From Anaerocolumna cellulosilytica (GTDB lineage Bacteria > Bacillota > Clostridia > Lachnospirales > Lachnospiraceae): a DNA stretch of 64,000 nucleotides. The DNA is taken from positions 511,001 to 575,000 of the forward strand of contig NZ_AP023367.1 of NCBI RefSeq assembly GCF_014218335.1, given 5' to 3'. Positions 36,506 to 46,085 of this stretch are shown here, piece after piece. A model generated the notes under the pieces. The model worked only from the letters and a program-made list of their open reading frames with translations, made no database searches and had not been told where the DNA came from. The stretch's first letter is position 1. Every line of letters starts with the position of its first letter. The position numbers were made by a program, and so were the translations under genes.

Positions 36506-38035
36506 ATGGAATATGTTATTGAAATGAATCATATCACTAAGGTATTTGGTAATTTTAAAGCCCTGGATGATGTCACCTTATGTGTGAAAAAAGGAGAAAT
36601 ACATGCACTACTAGGCGAGAACGGTGCTGGAAAATCTACCTTAATGAGTGTGTTATTTGGTTTATATCAAGCAGAGGCAGGCGAAATCAAAATCAATGGA
36701 AAACCTGTTAAAATTAATAACCCCAACGATGCCAACAACCTAAGTATCGGAATGGTGCATCAGCATTTTAAACTGGTGCATAATTTTACAGTCTTAGAAA
36801 GTATTGTCCTAGGTAGGGAAACAGTAAGAGGTGGTTTCCTGAAGATGGATGAAGCTAGAAAGAAAGTCATTGAACTCAGTGAACGTTATAAATTAAAAAT
36901 TAATCCGGATGCGTATATCTCGGATATTACGGTAGGTATGCAGCAAAGGGTTGAAATTCTTAAAATGCTTTATTGCGATAATGATATTTTGATTTTTGAC
37001 GAACCAACCGCAGTATTGACACCTCAGGAAATTGACGAATTGATGAAAATAATGAAAAATCTAGTAGATGAAGGTAAATCTATTATTTTTATTTCCCATA
37101 AATTAAATGAAATAAAGGCCGTAGCAAATCGTTGTACTGTATTACGAAAGGGAAAATATATAGGAACAATTGATGTTGATACAGCTACAAAAGAAACTAT
37201 GTCTGAAATGATGGTAGGACGTAAAGTTAACTTCCACTTGGATAAAGCAGATTTAAAGACTGGTGATACTGTACTGGAAGTAAAGGATTTAACGGTCATT
37301 TCGAAGGCAAGTCATAAAAATGTAGTTAATGATGTATCATTTCAGGTGAAAAAAGGTGAGATTGTTTGTATAGCCGGTATTGATGGAAATGGTCAATCAG
37401 AGCTTGTTTATGGAATAACCGGACTTATACCGATTCAAAGAGGGCAGGTAGTACTAAACGGAAAAGATATTACAAAAGAGTCCATACGTAAAAAATGCCT
37501 GGATGGTTTGGCTCATATTCCGGAGGACAGGCACAAACATGGTTTGGTGTTAGATTATACATTACAGCAGAATGCTGTACTGCAAACGTACTATAAGACC
37601 AGGTTTCAAAAAAATGGTTTTATACGGTTTGGAGCAATAAAAGAATATGCAAAAAAATTAATAGCCCAATATGACATTCGAAGCGGACAGGGTGAGGAGT
37701 CAATCGTAAGAGACATGTCCGGTGGTAACCAGCAAAAAGTTATTATTGCCAGAGAACTTGATAGGAATCCGGATATGGTAATTGCAGTTCAGCCTACAAG
37801 AGGTCTGGATGTCGGTGCTGCTGAATATATCCATAGCCAGTTAATTAAGCAAAGAGATGAGGGAAAAGCAGTATTATTAGTCTCTTTGGAGTTGGATGAA
37901 GTTATGGAGGTCAGTGATAGGATTCTTGTTATGTATGAGGGAGAAATTGTAGCGGATTTAGCTCCCAAATCAGTAACGGCACAAGAACTAGGACTTTACA
38001 TGTCAGGCTCTAAACGTAATATAAAAACCAAATAA
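36506..38035 (+). CDS. nupO: Nucleoside ABC transporter ATP-binding protein (two ABC domains)
   Basis: 509 residues with two tandem ABC cassettes. The first has Walker A GENGAGKSTL, signature region SDITVGMQQRVEIL and Walker B LIFDEPTAVL. The second has the degenerate Walker A IDGNGQSEL, signature MSGGNQQKVIIARELDRNP and VQPTRGLDVG. That one-good/one-degenerate layout is typical of the sugar/nucleoside (NupO/YufO, RbsA-like) group. ATG 36506 follows TAGGAGGA. It powers the importer made of the next two membrane proteins with BmpA. Confidence 0.94.
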   Translation: MEYVIEMNHITKVFGNFKALDDVTLCVKKGEIHALLGENGAGKSTLMSVLFGLYQAEAGEIKINGKPVKINNPNDANNLSIGMVHQHFKLVHNFTVLESIVLGRETVRGGFLKMDEARKKVIELSERYKLKINPDAYISDITVGMQQRVEILKMLYCDNDILIFDEPTAVLTPQEIDELMKIMKNLVDEGKSIIFISHKLNEIKAVANRCTVLRKGKYIGTIDVDTATKETMSEMMVGRKVNFHLDKADLKTGDTVLEVKDLTVISKASHKNVVNDVSFQVKKGEIVCIAGIDGNGQSELVYGITGLIPIQRGQVVLNGKDITKESIRKKCLDGLAHIPEDRHKHGLVLDYTLQQNAVLQTYYKTRFQKNGFIRFGAIKEYAKKLIAQYDIRSGQGEESIVRDMSGGNQQKVIIARELDRNPDMVIAVQPTRGLDVGAAEYIHSQLIKQRDEGKAVLLVSLELDEVMEVSDRILVMYEGEIVADLAPKSVTAQELGLYMSGSKRNIKTK

Positions 38036-38158
38036 AGTAAGCTATATAAATTGAGCTAAGTTTTATACGTAGCCAAATAAAATACAAAAACAATATACGC
38101 AGTGTTTTGATTTTGGAGGGAAAAATAAAATTCAATTTATATTAGAAAGAGGAAATGA

Positions 38159-39259
38159 ATGAAAAAGAAGGTAAATTTTTTTAGCAGTAAAGGCAGTAAC
38201 AGTTTTTTGTCTGCCATTATGGCAATTGCTGCCGGTCTTCTTTTTGGGCTGGTAATTTTATTGATTAGTAATGCAAAAGAAGCATTCCCTGCATTTGTGA
38301 TGATTTTAAAAGGTGGTTTTGCAAGTGGTCTGGCTGGTCTTGGACAGGTACTGTATCTCGCTACACCAATTATATTAACAGGTCTTTCTGTAGGCTTTGC
38401 TTTTAAGACCGGTTTGTTTAACATAGGTTCCTCCGGACAATTTACCTGTGGTGCTTTTGCAGCAGTCTACATTGGTGTTAAATGGACTTTTCTACCAGGG
38501 GGAATTCACTGGATTGTGGCTCTTTTGGGTGCAGCTTTAGTAGGTGCTCTGTGGGGGATTGTACCCGGTGTTTTAAAAGCGATTGCTAATGTGAATGAGG
38601 TTATTACCTCTATTATGATGAACTATATCGGTATGTATTTGATTAACATATTAATTGTCAAATTCGTTCATGACCCTATTAAAAACCAGTCCGTTCCGGT
38701 AGCACCGACCGCAATTATACCAAAAGCCGGACTTGATAAATTATTTGGTACTAACAATATGAATATCAGTGTTTTTATAGCGATACTCATGGTTGTCCTA
38801 ATCTATATTGTATTAAATAAAACGACCTTTGGCTATGAATTAAAAGCCTGTGGACTTAGTCCGGATGCCAGTAAGTATGCAGGTATTAATGCGAAGAGAA
38901 ATATTGTTCTTTCAATGGTTATTGCAGGAGCCCTGTCCGGATTTGGCGGAGGATTATTATATTTAGCCGGTTCCGGTAAATACCTTCAGGTACTGGATGT
39001 ATTGGCACCTCAGGGATTTAACGGTATCTCTGTTGCATTACTTGGGATGTCAAATCCTATCGGCATACTATTTTCAGGTCTGTTTATTGCTCATATTACA
39101 GTTGGGGGAAGCAATACCCAGTTGTATAACTTTGTACCTGAAGTAATTGATATTATTATAGCAGCAATTATTTATTGCGGTGCGTTTGCATTATTATTTA
39201 AAAATCTTATTGCAAGATTTGGTAAGAAATCTTCTGGTGCCACAAAGGAGGAAGGCTGA
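38159..39259 (+). CDS. nupP: Nucleoside ABC transporter permease 1
   Basis: 366 residues, about nine membrane helices, BPD_transp_2 family. Characteristic parts are FKTGLFNIGSSGQFTCGAF, NVNEVITSIMMNYIG and LKACGLSPDASKYAGINAKR (the cytoplasmic coupling loop). It pairs with the following permease to form the channel. AAGAGGAAATGA precedes the ATG. It ends overlapping the next start (TGATG), giving coupled translation. Confidence 0.93.
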   Translation: MKKKVNFFSSKGSNSFLSAIMAIAAGLLFGLVILLISNAKEAFPAFVMILKGGFASGLAGLGQVLYLATPIILTGLSVGFAFKTGLFNIGSSGQFTCGAFAAVYIGVKWTFLPGGIHWIVALLGAALVGALWGIVPGVLKAIANVNEVITSIMMNYIGMYLINILIVKFVHDPIKNQSVPVAPTAIIPKAGLDKLFGTNNMNISVFIAILMVVLIYIVLNKTTFGYELKACGLSPDASKYAGINAKRNIVLSMVIAGALSGFGGGLLYLAGSGKYLQVLDVLAPQGFNGISVALLGMSNPIGILFSGLFIAHITVGGSNTQLYNFVPEVIDIIIAAIIYCGAFALLFKNLIARFGKKSSGATKEEG

Positions 39260-40212
39260 TGGATATTTTATATTTTATTGTACAGCAGACAATGTTTTTT
39301 GCTATTCCACTTTTGATTGTAGCATTGGGAGGAATGTTTTCCGAACGAAGCGGTATTGTAAACATAGCCCTTGAGGGTATTATGGTTATGGGTGGATTTT
39401 TTAGTATAGCTGTAATTCATCTATTAGAAAACCGCATGAGTGGACAACCGCTGTTATTAATAGCAGTATTGGTAGCAGGTGTTTCCGGTGCTGTGTTTTC
39501 TCTGCTTCATGCATTTGCTGCAATCAATTTAAAGGCTGACCAGACAATTAGCGGTACAGCACTTAATTTATTTGCACCTGCATTTGCTGTATTCGTAGCC
39601 AGAATGGTTCAGGGCGTTCAGCAGATTCAGTTTAAAGATACCTTCTTTATTAGAAAGGTTCCTGTTTTAGGAGATATTCCGGTACTTGGACCGTTATTAT
39701 TTCAAAATGCATATGTAACAACTTATATTGGACTTGCTGTAGCGATTATGTCAGGTGTTGTAATAAACCGTACAAAATTTGGTTTAAGACTGCGTGCTTG
39801 CGGTGAACATCCACAGGCGGCAGATTCAGTAGGTATTAATGTATACAAAATTCGATATGCCGGAGTCATCATATCCGGTGCGCTTGCCGGTATCGGTGGA
39901 CTAGTATTTATCGTACCTACTTCTACAAATTTTAATGCAAGTGTGGCTGGTTACGGCTTCCTGGCACTAGCGGTACTCATATTCGGACAATGGAGAACGA
40001 AGAGAATTATAGTAGCAGCTTTTTTCTTTGGTATAATGAAGACTTTTGCTTCTGCTTATTCCGGAATTCCTTTTTTAAAGACCTTACCTATATCCAATGA
40101 GGTATATAAGATGATACCTTATATTGCCACATTAGTTATTCTTGCCTTTTCTTCTAAGAATTCACAAGCTCCCAGGGCAGAAGGAATTCCTTATGATAAA
40201 GGAAGCAGATAA
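39259..40212 (+). CDS. nupQ: Nucleoside ABC transporter permease 2
   Basis: 317 residues, second BPD_transp_2 permease of the importer: SERSGIVNIALEGIMVMGGF, NLKADQTISGTALNLFAPAF and the coupling loop LRACGEHPQAADSVGINVYK. About eight to nine helices. The AGGAGGA ribosome site lies inside the end of the preceding gene. Last gene of the operon, followed by two hairpins. Confidence 0.93.
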   Translation: MDILYFIVQQTMFFAIPLLIVALGGMFSERSGIVNIALEGIMVMGGFFSIAVIHLLENRMSGQPLLLIAVLVAGVSGAVFSLLHAFAAINLKADQTISGTALNLFAPAFAVFVARMVQGVQQIQFKDTFFIRKVPVLGDIPVLGPLLFQNAYVTTYIGLAVAIMSGVVINRTKFGLRLRACGEHPQAADSVGINVYKIRYAGVIISGALAGIGGLVFIVPTSTNFNASVAGYGFLALAVLIFGQWRTKRIIVAAFFFGIMKTFASAYSGIPFLKTLPISNEVYKMIPYIATLVILAFSSKNSQAPRAEGIPYDKGSR

Positions 40213-40246
40213 ATAGTAGATTGATGTTAAAAATTGTAATTTTATG

Positions 40247-40361
40247 AAATAGGCGATTCCGACACAAAAACAGCAGTTTCGCAATTGCCTATTTTAAATT
40301 TATAAGTTGTGTTATACCAGAAAACAGATTTGTCAGAGTGAAACGAGTTATCTGTTTTCTG
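40247..40361. terminator. Two successive hairpins between convergent operons
   Basis: First: AAATAGGCGATT (40247-40258) with AATTGCCTATTT (40283-40294), one mismatch, followed by T/A-rich DNA. Second: CAGAAAACAGAT (40318-40329) with its perfect 12-base complement at 40350-40361. They lie between the nucleoside importer and the convergent topoisomerase genes and probably end both transcripts. Confidence 0.7.
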
Positions 40362-40444
40362 ATATCTTTGACACCGTTTAGGAAAAACTAAATATCTTAC
40401 ACATTGAAATTAAAGCAGGAGTCTTTTGACTTTGTGCAAATTGC

Positions 40445-42706
40445 TTATTCTAACTGAGCCTTTTGTCCTTTTGCCCCTCGTTTTCTGTTGCGGACTTTTT
40501 TGGCACTTAAGACTTTTCCGTTATAAACGAAAGCTTCCTCTGTATTCTTAACAATACCGGTATATACAACCGTATCCCCTTTATCCAGTTCAATCGATTT
40601 TACTCCGCGACCGGTCTTTTTCATTTCGCTGACTTCACTAAGAGCATATCCTAAGGATAACCCTTTTTCTGTTAATACAATTACTTTCTGGTCACCAGAT
40701 AAAATTTCGCCGGCAGACAAAAGTAGTATATCAACAACAGCATCACCACTTTCTAACTTAGTGGCAGATATCATGGAACGATTTGTTTCGAACTCAACAC
40801 CGGATACTTGTTTAATATATCCTAGCTTTGTAGAAAAGACTAGCTGAGTCTCAAATAGTTGCTCAAAGGATGTATATATTAATATATTTTCTTTATCTAC
40901 TTTACAAAGGTTATGGATAAGAATTCCCTTATCCTTAATTTTACATTTTGGTATGGCGGACGCTTTTATCTGGTACATATTTCCTTCTGCTGTGAATAGA
41001 CATAGTTTGTCCGTATTTTTCATTAGAATAATATGAGCGTATTCTTTTAAGGTATCCTCCCCGGCACGGGTATAGCTTGATGTATCCAGAGATTTAGTAT
41101 AGCCAAACCGGTCAATGAGTACATAGATATCCTCTATCTTAACTTCTTCTACATAGTCTGTATTGGAAGCATCACATAGAATAGTTCGCCTTGGGAAGCT
41201 AAATGCCTTTTTGTACTCTTTTAGGCGATTTTTAATAACTTTATGTAATTCCTTCTGGTCGCCAAGGATTGTTTTGTATTCATCTATACTTTTTAATAAA
41301 GAATCATTCTCTTCGTGTAGTTTTAATATTTCAAGTCCAATTAACTTGCTTAAAGGCATAGCAAGGATAGCATCAGCCTGACGTTCAGTAAAATTTAGAC
41401 TAGCAGCCTGTTTTTTTGAAGCTTCACTCTTAAAGTTAATATCGGTAATAGTTCCATCTGTCAGACAGCCTTTTGCCTGTTTAACGGAAGAGCTGCCTCG
41501 TAAGATTTCAATAATTAAATCAATAACATCAGTAGCTTGGATTAAACCGTCTACGATTTCAAGGCGGTTTTCTGCTTTTTCTAATAAATGTTTAAATTCC
41601 CTAGTATAAAGTTCTTCCTGAAAATGTATGAACTCTTGTAATAAACTCTTTAATTGGAAAACAGTAGGCTGTTTATCTTTAACAGCAAGTAGGTTTACAC
41701 CGTAGGTATCTTCCATAGGGGTCTTTTTATATAAACCGTTTAAGAGATTATCAATATCACGGTCTTTTTTGACCTCAACTACAATACGAATCCCTTCTTT
41801 GGAAGATTCATCTCTGACATCAAAGATTTCATCAAAAACTTTGTCTTTCATTAAAGTGGCCAGGCTTTCCACTAATTTCATTTTATTACCGGCTACGGTA
41901 TAGGGAATCTCAGTGATAACAATATTTTTTCTTCCGTTTTCCCCGTTTTCTATTTCAACTTTAGAGCGGATTCGAACCTTTCCTTCTCCAGTGGAGTATA
42001 TGCCGGCTAAATCACTTTGATTTATAATAGTGCCCCCGGTAGGAAAATCAGGGCCCGGAATATATTTCATCAGTTTTTCTGTGGTTATATCCGGATTGTC
42101 CAGGCAGGCAATAGCGCCGTCGATGACTTCTACAGGATTGTGAGGCGGTATATTTGTAGCCATACCAACTGCAATACCGGTGGTGCCGTTAATTAATAGA
42201 TTTGGTATCATTGCAGGTAGAACCGTAGGCTCTTTTTCGCTGTCATCAAAATTAGGAATAAACTCCACTAACCCTTTGTCCAGATGTTCTAGCAGGGTCA
42301 TAGCACCCTGCGATAGACGGGCCTCAGTATAACGCATAGCCGCAGCACCGTCACCGTCGATGGAACCAAAATTACCATGGCCATCCACCAAAGGAATGGA
42401 GAGAGAATAGTCTTCTGTCATACGCACTAATGCGTCATAGATAGAGCTGTCACCGTGTGGGTGATATTTACCCATGGTATCACCCACAATACGGGCACTT
42501 TTTCTATGGGGCTTCTTTGGATCAAGTCCTAATTCATTCATGGCATATAAGATACGTCTTTGTACGGGTTTTAAACCGTCTCTGACGTCTGGCAGAGCTC
42601 TGGCGATGATTACGCTTAAGGCATAATCACGATAGGAATTTCTCATTTCTTCTGAGAAATCCAGTTGGACGATAGTATCAGTAGTATTATCTGTATTTTT
42701 ATTCAT
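40445..42706 (-). CDS. parC: Type II DNA topoisomerase subunit A (ParC/GyrA-like)
   Basis: 753 residues: breakage-reunion domain with the active-site tyrosine in [12 protein letters not shown] (Tyr126), the quinolone region [17 protein letters not shown] with sensitive-type Ser87 and Asp91, and a shortened C-terminal beta-pinwheel ([53 protein letters not shown]). I see no GyrA-box of the wrapping type, which favours a topo IV-like decatenase over gyrase. AGGAGG precedes the ATG. It follows the ATPase-subunit gene by 118 bases containing a hairpin, on the minus strand. Confidence 0.9.
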   Translation of the reverse strand: MNKNTDNTTDTIVQLDFSEEMRNSYRDYALSVIIARALPDVRDGLKPVQRRILYAMNELGLDPKKPHRKSARIVGDTMGKYHPHGDSSIYDALVRMTEDYSLSIPLVDGHGNFGSIDGDGAAAMRYTEARLSQGAMTLLEHLDKGLVEFIPNFDDSEKEPTVLPAMIPNLLINGTTGIAVGMATNIPPHNPVEVIDGAIACLDNPDITTEKLMKYIPGPDFPTGGTIINQSDLAGIYSTGEGKVRIRSKVEIENGENGRKNIVITEIPYTVAGNKMKLVESLATLMKDKVFDEIFDVRDESSKEGIRIVVEVKKDRDIDNLLNGLYKKTPMEDTYGVNLLAVKDKQPTVFQLKSLLQEFIHFQEELYTREFKHLLEKAENRLEIVDGLIQATDVIDLIIEILRGSSSVKQAKGCLTDGTITDINFKSEASKKQAASLNFTERQADAILAMPLSKLIGLEILKLHEENDSLLKSIDEYKTILGDQKELHKVIKNRLKEYKKAFSFPRRTILCDASNTDYVEEVKIEDIYVLIDRFGYTKSLDTSSYTRAGEDTLKEYAHIILMKNTDKLCLFTAEGNMYQIKASAIPKCKIKDKGILIHNLCKVDKENILIYTSFEQLFETQLVFSTKLGYIKQVSGVEFETNRSMISATKLESGDAVVDILLLSAGEILSGDQKVIVLTEKGLSLGYALSEVSEMKKTGRGVKSIELDKGDTVVYTGIVKNTEEAFVYNGKVLSAKKVRNRKRGAKGQKAQLE

Positions 42707-42756
42707 GTAAACCTCCTGTATAGGCAGAGTTATAGTTTATTTTGGTTTGATTAGAT

Positions 42757-42792
42757 TTACCCAGGCTTGTCCTACGTGGTAAACCTGGGTAA
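42757..42792 (-). terminator. Hairpin between parE-like and parC-like genes
   Basis: TTACCCAGG (42757-42765) and CCTGGGTAA (42784-42792) form a perfect stem of 9 pairs. No T run follows in the direction of transcription, so it may be a processing or partial attenuation site. Confidence 0.5.
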
Positions 42793-42824
42793 CCTTTAAA
42801 AAGTTGATTCAGTTCTATGGTTGA

Positions 42825-44756
42825 TTAAACATCTAATTTGGCATATCTGGCTTCTTCCATAATAAAGCTTCTTCGTGGCGGCACATTACTGCTCATTAAT
42901 ACATTGGTTATTTCATCAGCTTCCACGGTATCATTAATTGTGACCTGAGCAAGTATTCGTGTCTCCGGATTCAGTGTAGTTTCCCAAAGCTGATCCGCAT
43001 CCATCTCACCAAGTCCTTTATAACGCTGTAAGCTTAGAATTTTATGATCTTCTTTTTTACGGAATTTTTCCAGCGCAAAGTCATCAAAAAGATACTCGGA
43101 TTGTTTTTTCTTCTTGCCTTTTACGGTAGTTTCATAATCTACTTTATACAAAGGGGGAAGTCCGCGAAAGATTTTTCCTTCGTAGATTAGCTCCGGCATA
43201 AAACGGTAGAAAAAGGTTAGTAAAAGGGTACTGATATGGGCACCGTCTACATCCGCATCCGTAAGTATAATGATTTTACCGTATTTTAATTTATTAATAT
43301 CAAAATCTTCACCGATACCACAGCCAAAGGAGGCAATCATAGATTTTATCTCGTTGTTTACTAATATTTTTTCAAGGGTTGATTTCTCTACATTTAATAT
43401 TTTGCCTCGGAGTGGAAGAACCGCCTGTGTTCTGCGGTTTCTGGCAGTTTTTACGGTTCCGCCTGCGGAATCACCTTCGACAATATAGACTTCACATTCT
43501 TCGGCTTTTTTAGAAGAACAGGAAGCGAGCTTGCTTCTGGTGTCTACATCGGATAACTGTTTTAGTACTGCTGTACGCGCTTTATCCCCAGCTTTTCTTG
43601 CGGCATAAGATTTTAGAGAGTTATCTAAAATACCTTTTAAAACTTCTACATTTTTATCAAAATATCTCTGCACCTCTGCGGCAAATACTTCATCCACTGC
43701 ACTTTTGGCATCTGTGTTACCAAGCTTTGTCTTGGTTTGTCCTTCGAATTGAGGGTCGGGATGCTTAATGGATATAATGGCAACCAGACCATTCCGGATA
43801 TCCTTGCCATCGAAGTTTTCATCTTTTTCCTTTAAGATACCAAGTTCTCTGGCGTATTGGTTCATAACCCTGGTTAAGGCCGTTTTAAAGCCGGTGACCA
43901 GAGTTCCGCCGTCCACTACATTGATTCGGTTACAGTAAGCATTAATCTGTTCGGAGTAGGTATCTATGTATTGAAAAGCAACCTCAACCTCAATATCACC
44001 ACTTTGACCCTCCAGATAAATTGGTTCACTGTGCAGAGGAGTGGCATCTCTGTTTAAATAAGAAACAAAGCTTTTTATACCAAATTCCTCAAGATAAGTA
44101 ACCTCCTCTTTTGTAATTTGATCCTGAAAAATAATTTTAAGGTTTTTATTTAAAAACGCAATTTCCTTTAGCTTCTTCTTAATCGTATCCGCTTTGAATT
44201 CAACAGTTTCAAATATAGTATCATCGGGATAGAAGGTGACCTTTGTACCCGTATCATTTTTATTGCATTTTCCCACTACCGGCAAATGTCCATCCACTAG
44301 CTCGGTAACAGGATGTCCGCCGCTTGCATATTCATCTCGGTAAATTTTTCCTTCACGTTTTATTTCTACAATCATCCGCTTTGAGAGGGCATTGACAACA
44401 GAAGCACCTACTCCATGAAGCCCTCCGGATACTTTATAGACAGAACCACCGAATTTACCACCGGCATGGAGTATGGTATAAACAACACGTGCTGTGGGAA
44501 TTCCTTTAGTCGGATGTATGTCCACCGGTACACCGCGCCCGTTATCCTGTAGAGTAATACCCCCATCTTTTTGAAGGATAATGTTAATTTGTGTACAGAA
44601 ACCTGCCAGATGTTCGTCAATACCGTTATCAAGTATTTCCCAAATCAAATGGTGCAAGCCCCTAGAGCCTGTACTTCCGATATACATACCCGGACGCTTT
44701 CTAACAGCCTCCAAACCTTCTAGTACAACTATTTGACTTCCTGTATACTGTTCCAT
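42825..44756 (-). CDS. parE: Type II DNA topoisomerase subunit B (ParE/GyrB-like)
   Basis: 643 residues: GHKL ATPase (LEAVRKRPGMYIGSTGSRGL, EILDNGIDEH, DNGRGVPVDIHPTKG, GGLHGVGASVVNALS), transducer, and Toprim domain (VEGDSAGGTVKTARNRRTQA, PLRGKILNVEKS, DADVDGAHISTLLLTFFYR, YKGLGEMDADQL). The length without insertion is normal for Gram-positive GyrB/ParE. ATG 44756 follows GGAAAGGAAACAG; an in-frame codon at 44783 is less well placed. Together with the downstream subunit it forms an A2B2 enzyme. As it is not beside recF/dnaN/dnaA, it is probably the second (topo IV-type) pair. Confidence 0.92.
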   Translation of the reverse strand: MEQYTGSQIVVLEGLEAVRKRPGMYIGSTGSRGLHHLIWEILDNGIDEHLAGFCTQINIILQKDGGITLQDNGRGVPVDIHPTKGIPTARVVYTILHAGGKFGGSVYKVSGGLHGVGASVVNALSKRMIVEIKREGKIYRDEYASGGHPVTELVDGHLPVVGKCNKNDTGTKVTFYPDDTIFETVEFKADTIKKKLKEIAFLNKNLKIIFQDQITKEEVTYLEEFGIKSFVSYLNRDATPLHSEPIYLEGQSGDIEVEVAFQYIDTYSEQINAYCNRINVVDGGTLVTGFKTALTRVMNQYARELGILKEKDENFDGKDIRNGLVAIISIKHPDPQFEGQTKTKLGNTDAKSAVDEVFAAEVQRYFDKNVEVLKGILDNSLKSYAARKAGDKARTAVLKQLSDVDTRSKLASCSSKKAEECEVYIVEGDSAGGTVKTARNRRTQAVLPLRGKILNVEKSTLEKILVNNEIKSMIASFGCGIGEDFDINKLKYGKIIILTDADVDGAHISTLLLTFFYRFMPELIYEGKIFRGLPPLYKVDYETTVKGKKKKQSEYLFDDFALEKFRKKEDHKILSLQRYKGLGEMDADQLWETTLNPETRILAQVTINDTVEADEITNVLMSSNVPPRRSFIMEEARYAKLDV

Positions 44757-44963
44757 TATCTGTTTCCTTTCCTGTAAAATCAATTAGAGTCATTGTATCA
44801 CAATTTTTTTTAGAAATCTAGTTTTTTACACAATCATATGTTCGCTAAGAGCTGAGGATATATGACAAATTGCAGCGACAAAATTCTGCCTTTCATTGAA
44901 TTCAAAAGAAAAGTATGTTAAACTGTAACTGGTGAAGGAAATAGAACAGAAAGAAGATGCTGC

Positions 44964-45650
44964 ATGAATTTATATAAATACGACACCCATGTTCATACAA
45001 AAGAAGGCAGTGCCTGCGCTTTTGTAACCGGAAAAGAACAAGTAAGGATATACAAAAAACTTGGTTATAGCGGCATTATCATAACAGATCACTTTTTTAA
45101 CGGTAATAGCAACGTTCCTCGTAAGCTGCCTTGGAAGGAAAGAGTTGACGGGCTGGCAAAGGGCTATGAAAATGCTCTAGCCGAAGGAAAAAGACTTGGA
45201 TTATCAGTTTTTTTTGGATGGGAAGAAACCTATTACGGAAGAGATTTTTTAGTATACGGCTTGGATAAGCATTGGCTTTATCAGCATCCGGAGAAACTCT
45301 ACTGGGATATTAAAACTCTTTACAAAGAGATTAAAAGAGCAGGAGGTTTTATGGTACATGCCCATCCGTACCGGTCTTTGGAGGCGATTAGCGGAGAGTT
45401 ACCAATGTGCCCGGAATATATTGATGGGGTAGAAGTACTAAATGCAAGCAACAAGCGAACGGAATCGAATCAAATGGCATTCCGATATGCAGAGGAGTTG
45501 AAAAAGATAGTAACGGCAGGTTCCGATGCTCATCATAAAGTAACACCAAGAAGCGGTCTTATCAGCAAAATACCGATAGCGGATATTCAAGATTTTATAA
45601 AGCAGCTGACTCTAGGGAAGTTTGAAATTATACAGCCTGAGAAGAAATGA
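44964..45650 (+). CDS. PHP domain phosphoesterase
   Basis: 228 residues of the polymerase-and-histidinol-phosphatase fold. The metal-binding motifs are in order: YDTHVHTKEGS (1), IIITDHFFNG (2), a glutamate in FFGWEETYYG, MVHAHPYRS (3) and AGSDAHHKV (4). Such proteins hydrolyse phosphomonoesters or nucleotides; HisK-type and YciV-type members look alike and the substrate cannot be read. It is divergent from the parE-like gene and stands alone. Confidence 0.85.
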   Translation: MNLYKYDTHVHTKEGSACAFVTGKEQVRIYKKLGYSGIIITDHFFNGNSNVPRKLPWKERVDGLAKGYENALAEGKRLGLSVFFGWEETYYGRDFLVYGLDKHWLYQHPEKLYWDIKTLYKEIKRAGGFMVHAHPYRSLEAISGELPMCPEYIDGVEVLNASNKRTESNQMAFRYAEELKKIVTAGSDAHHKVTPRSGLISKIPIADIQDFIKQLTLGKFEIIQPEKK

Positions 45651-45724
45651 TTTTCCGAAAAAGGTTAGGGATTCTTCCTATACTGCAAAATATTATCAAT
45701 AAGACAAAATTCTCGGAAAAGGAA

Positions 45725-45822
45725 TTGACATGTGTAATAAATTATATTATAGTATTTTTTATAATAAAAATGTATAAATATACGAAACCAATGAAGGTTG
45801 CTAAAGCCTTCATTCTTTTTTA
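45725..45822 (+). ncRNA. Possible small RNA: promoter followed directly by terminator
   Basis: A consensus TTGACA (45725-45730), 17-base spacer and TATAGT (45748-45753) lie just upstream of a clean intrinsic terminator, AATGAAGG/CCTTCATT (45790-45814) with a run of six T. Transcript length would be about 60 nucleotides with no start codon of note. The terminator could instead simply belong to the PHP gene 140 bases upstream. Confidence 0.35.
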
Positions 45823-46085
45823 ATCTGAATTAGAGCGTGTCTGAAAATGCGAAAGATAGGGCAAAATTTTATATAGATTGGTATTAAAAATCCATCTTTA
45901 CTTTATCGTAGTAATGTGTGATAATAAATTTGCTGTATTTGCAGACCACTATAATAAAAATTGGGATTAAAAAGAATGGCTGGAGGGAAATAACAAACAG
46001 AAAGGAAGCCACAAAGGAGTTCTTTCAGCCTGTTTTAAAGTGGCATATTCCAAAAGGAATGAATGGAATATAGTGTGGTATTACG
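45823..46085. other. Leader region of lysA, no known riboswitch
   Basis: 263 bases. ATTCC/GGAAT makes a small stem near 46047-46060. The lysine-riboswitch core and T-box sequences were looked for and not seen. A long leader before lysA is nevertheless compatible with an unrecognised control element. Confidence 0.35.

Noticed and set aside
40445-44756. Calling the topoisomerase pair gyrA/gyrB
   Set aside because: No obvious GyrA-box and no oriC neighbours (dnaA, dnaN, recF); a topo IV-type pair fits better, though only phylogeny would settle it.
46000-46085. Lysine riboswitch before lysA
   Set aside because: The conserved core sequences and multi-stem layout are absent; only one short stem is visible.
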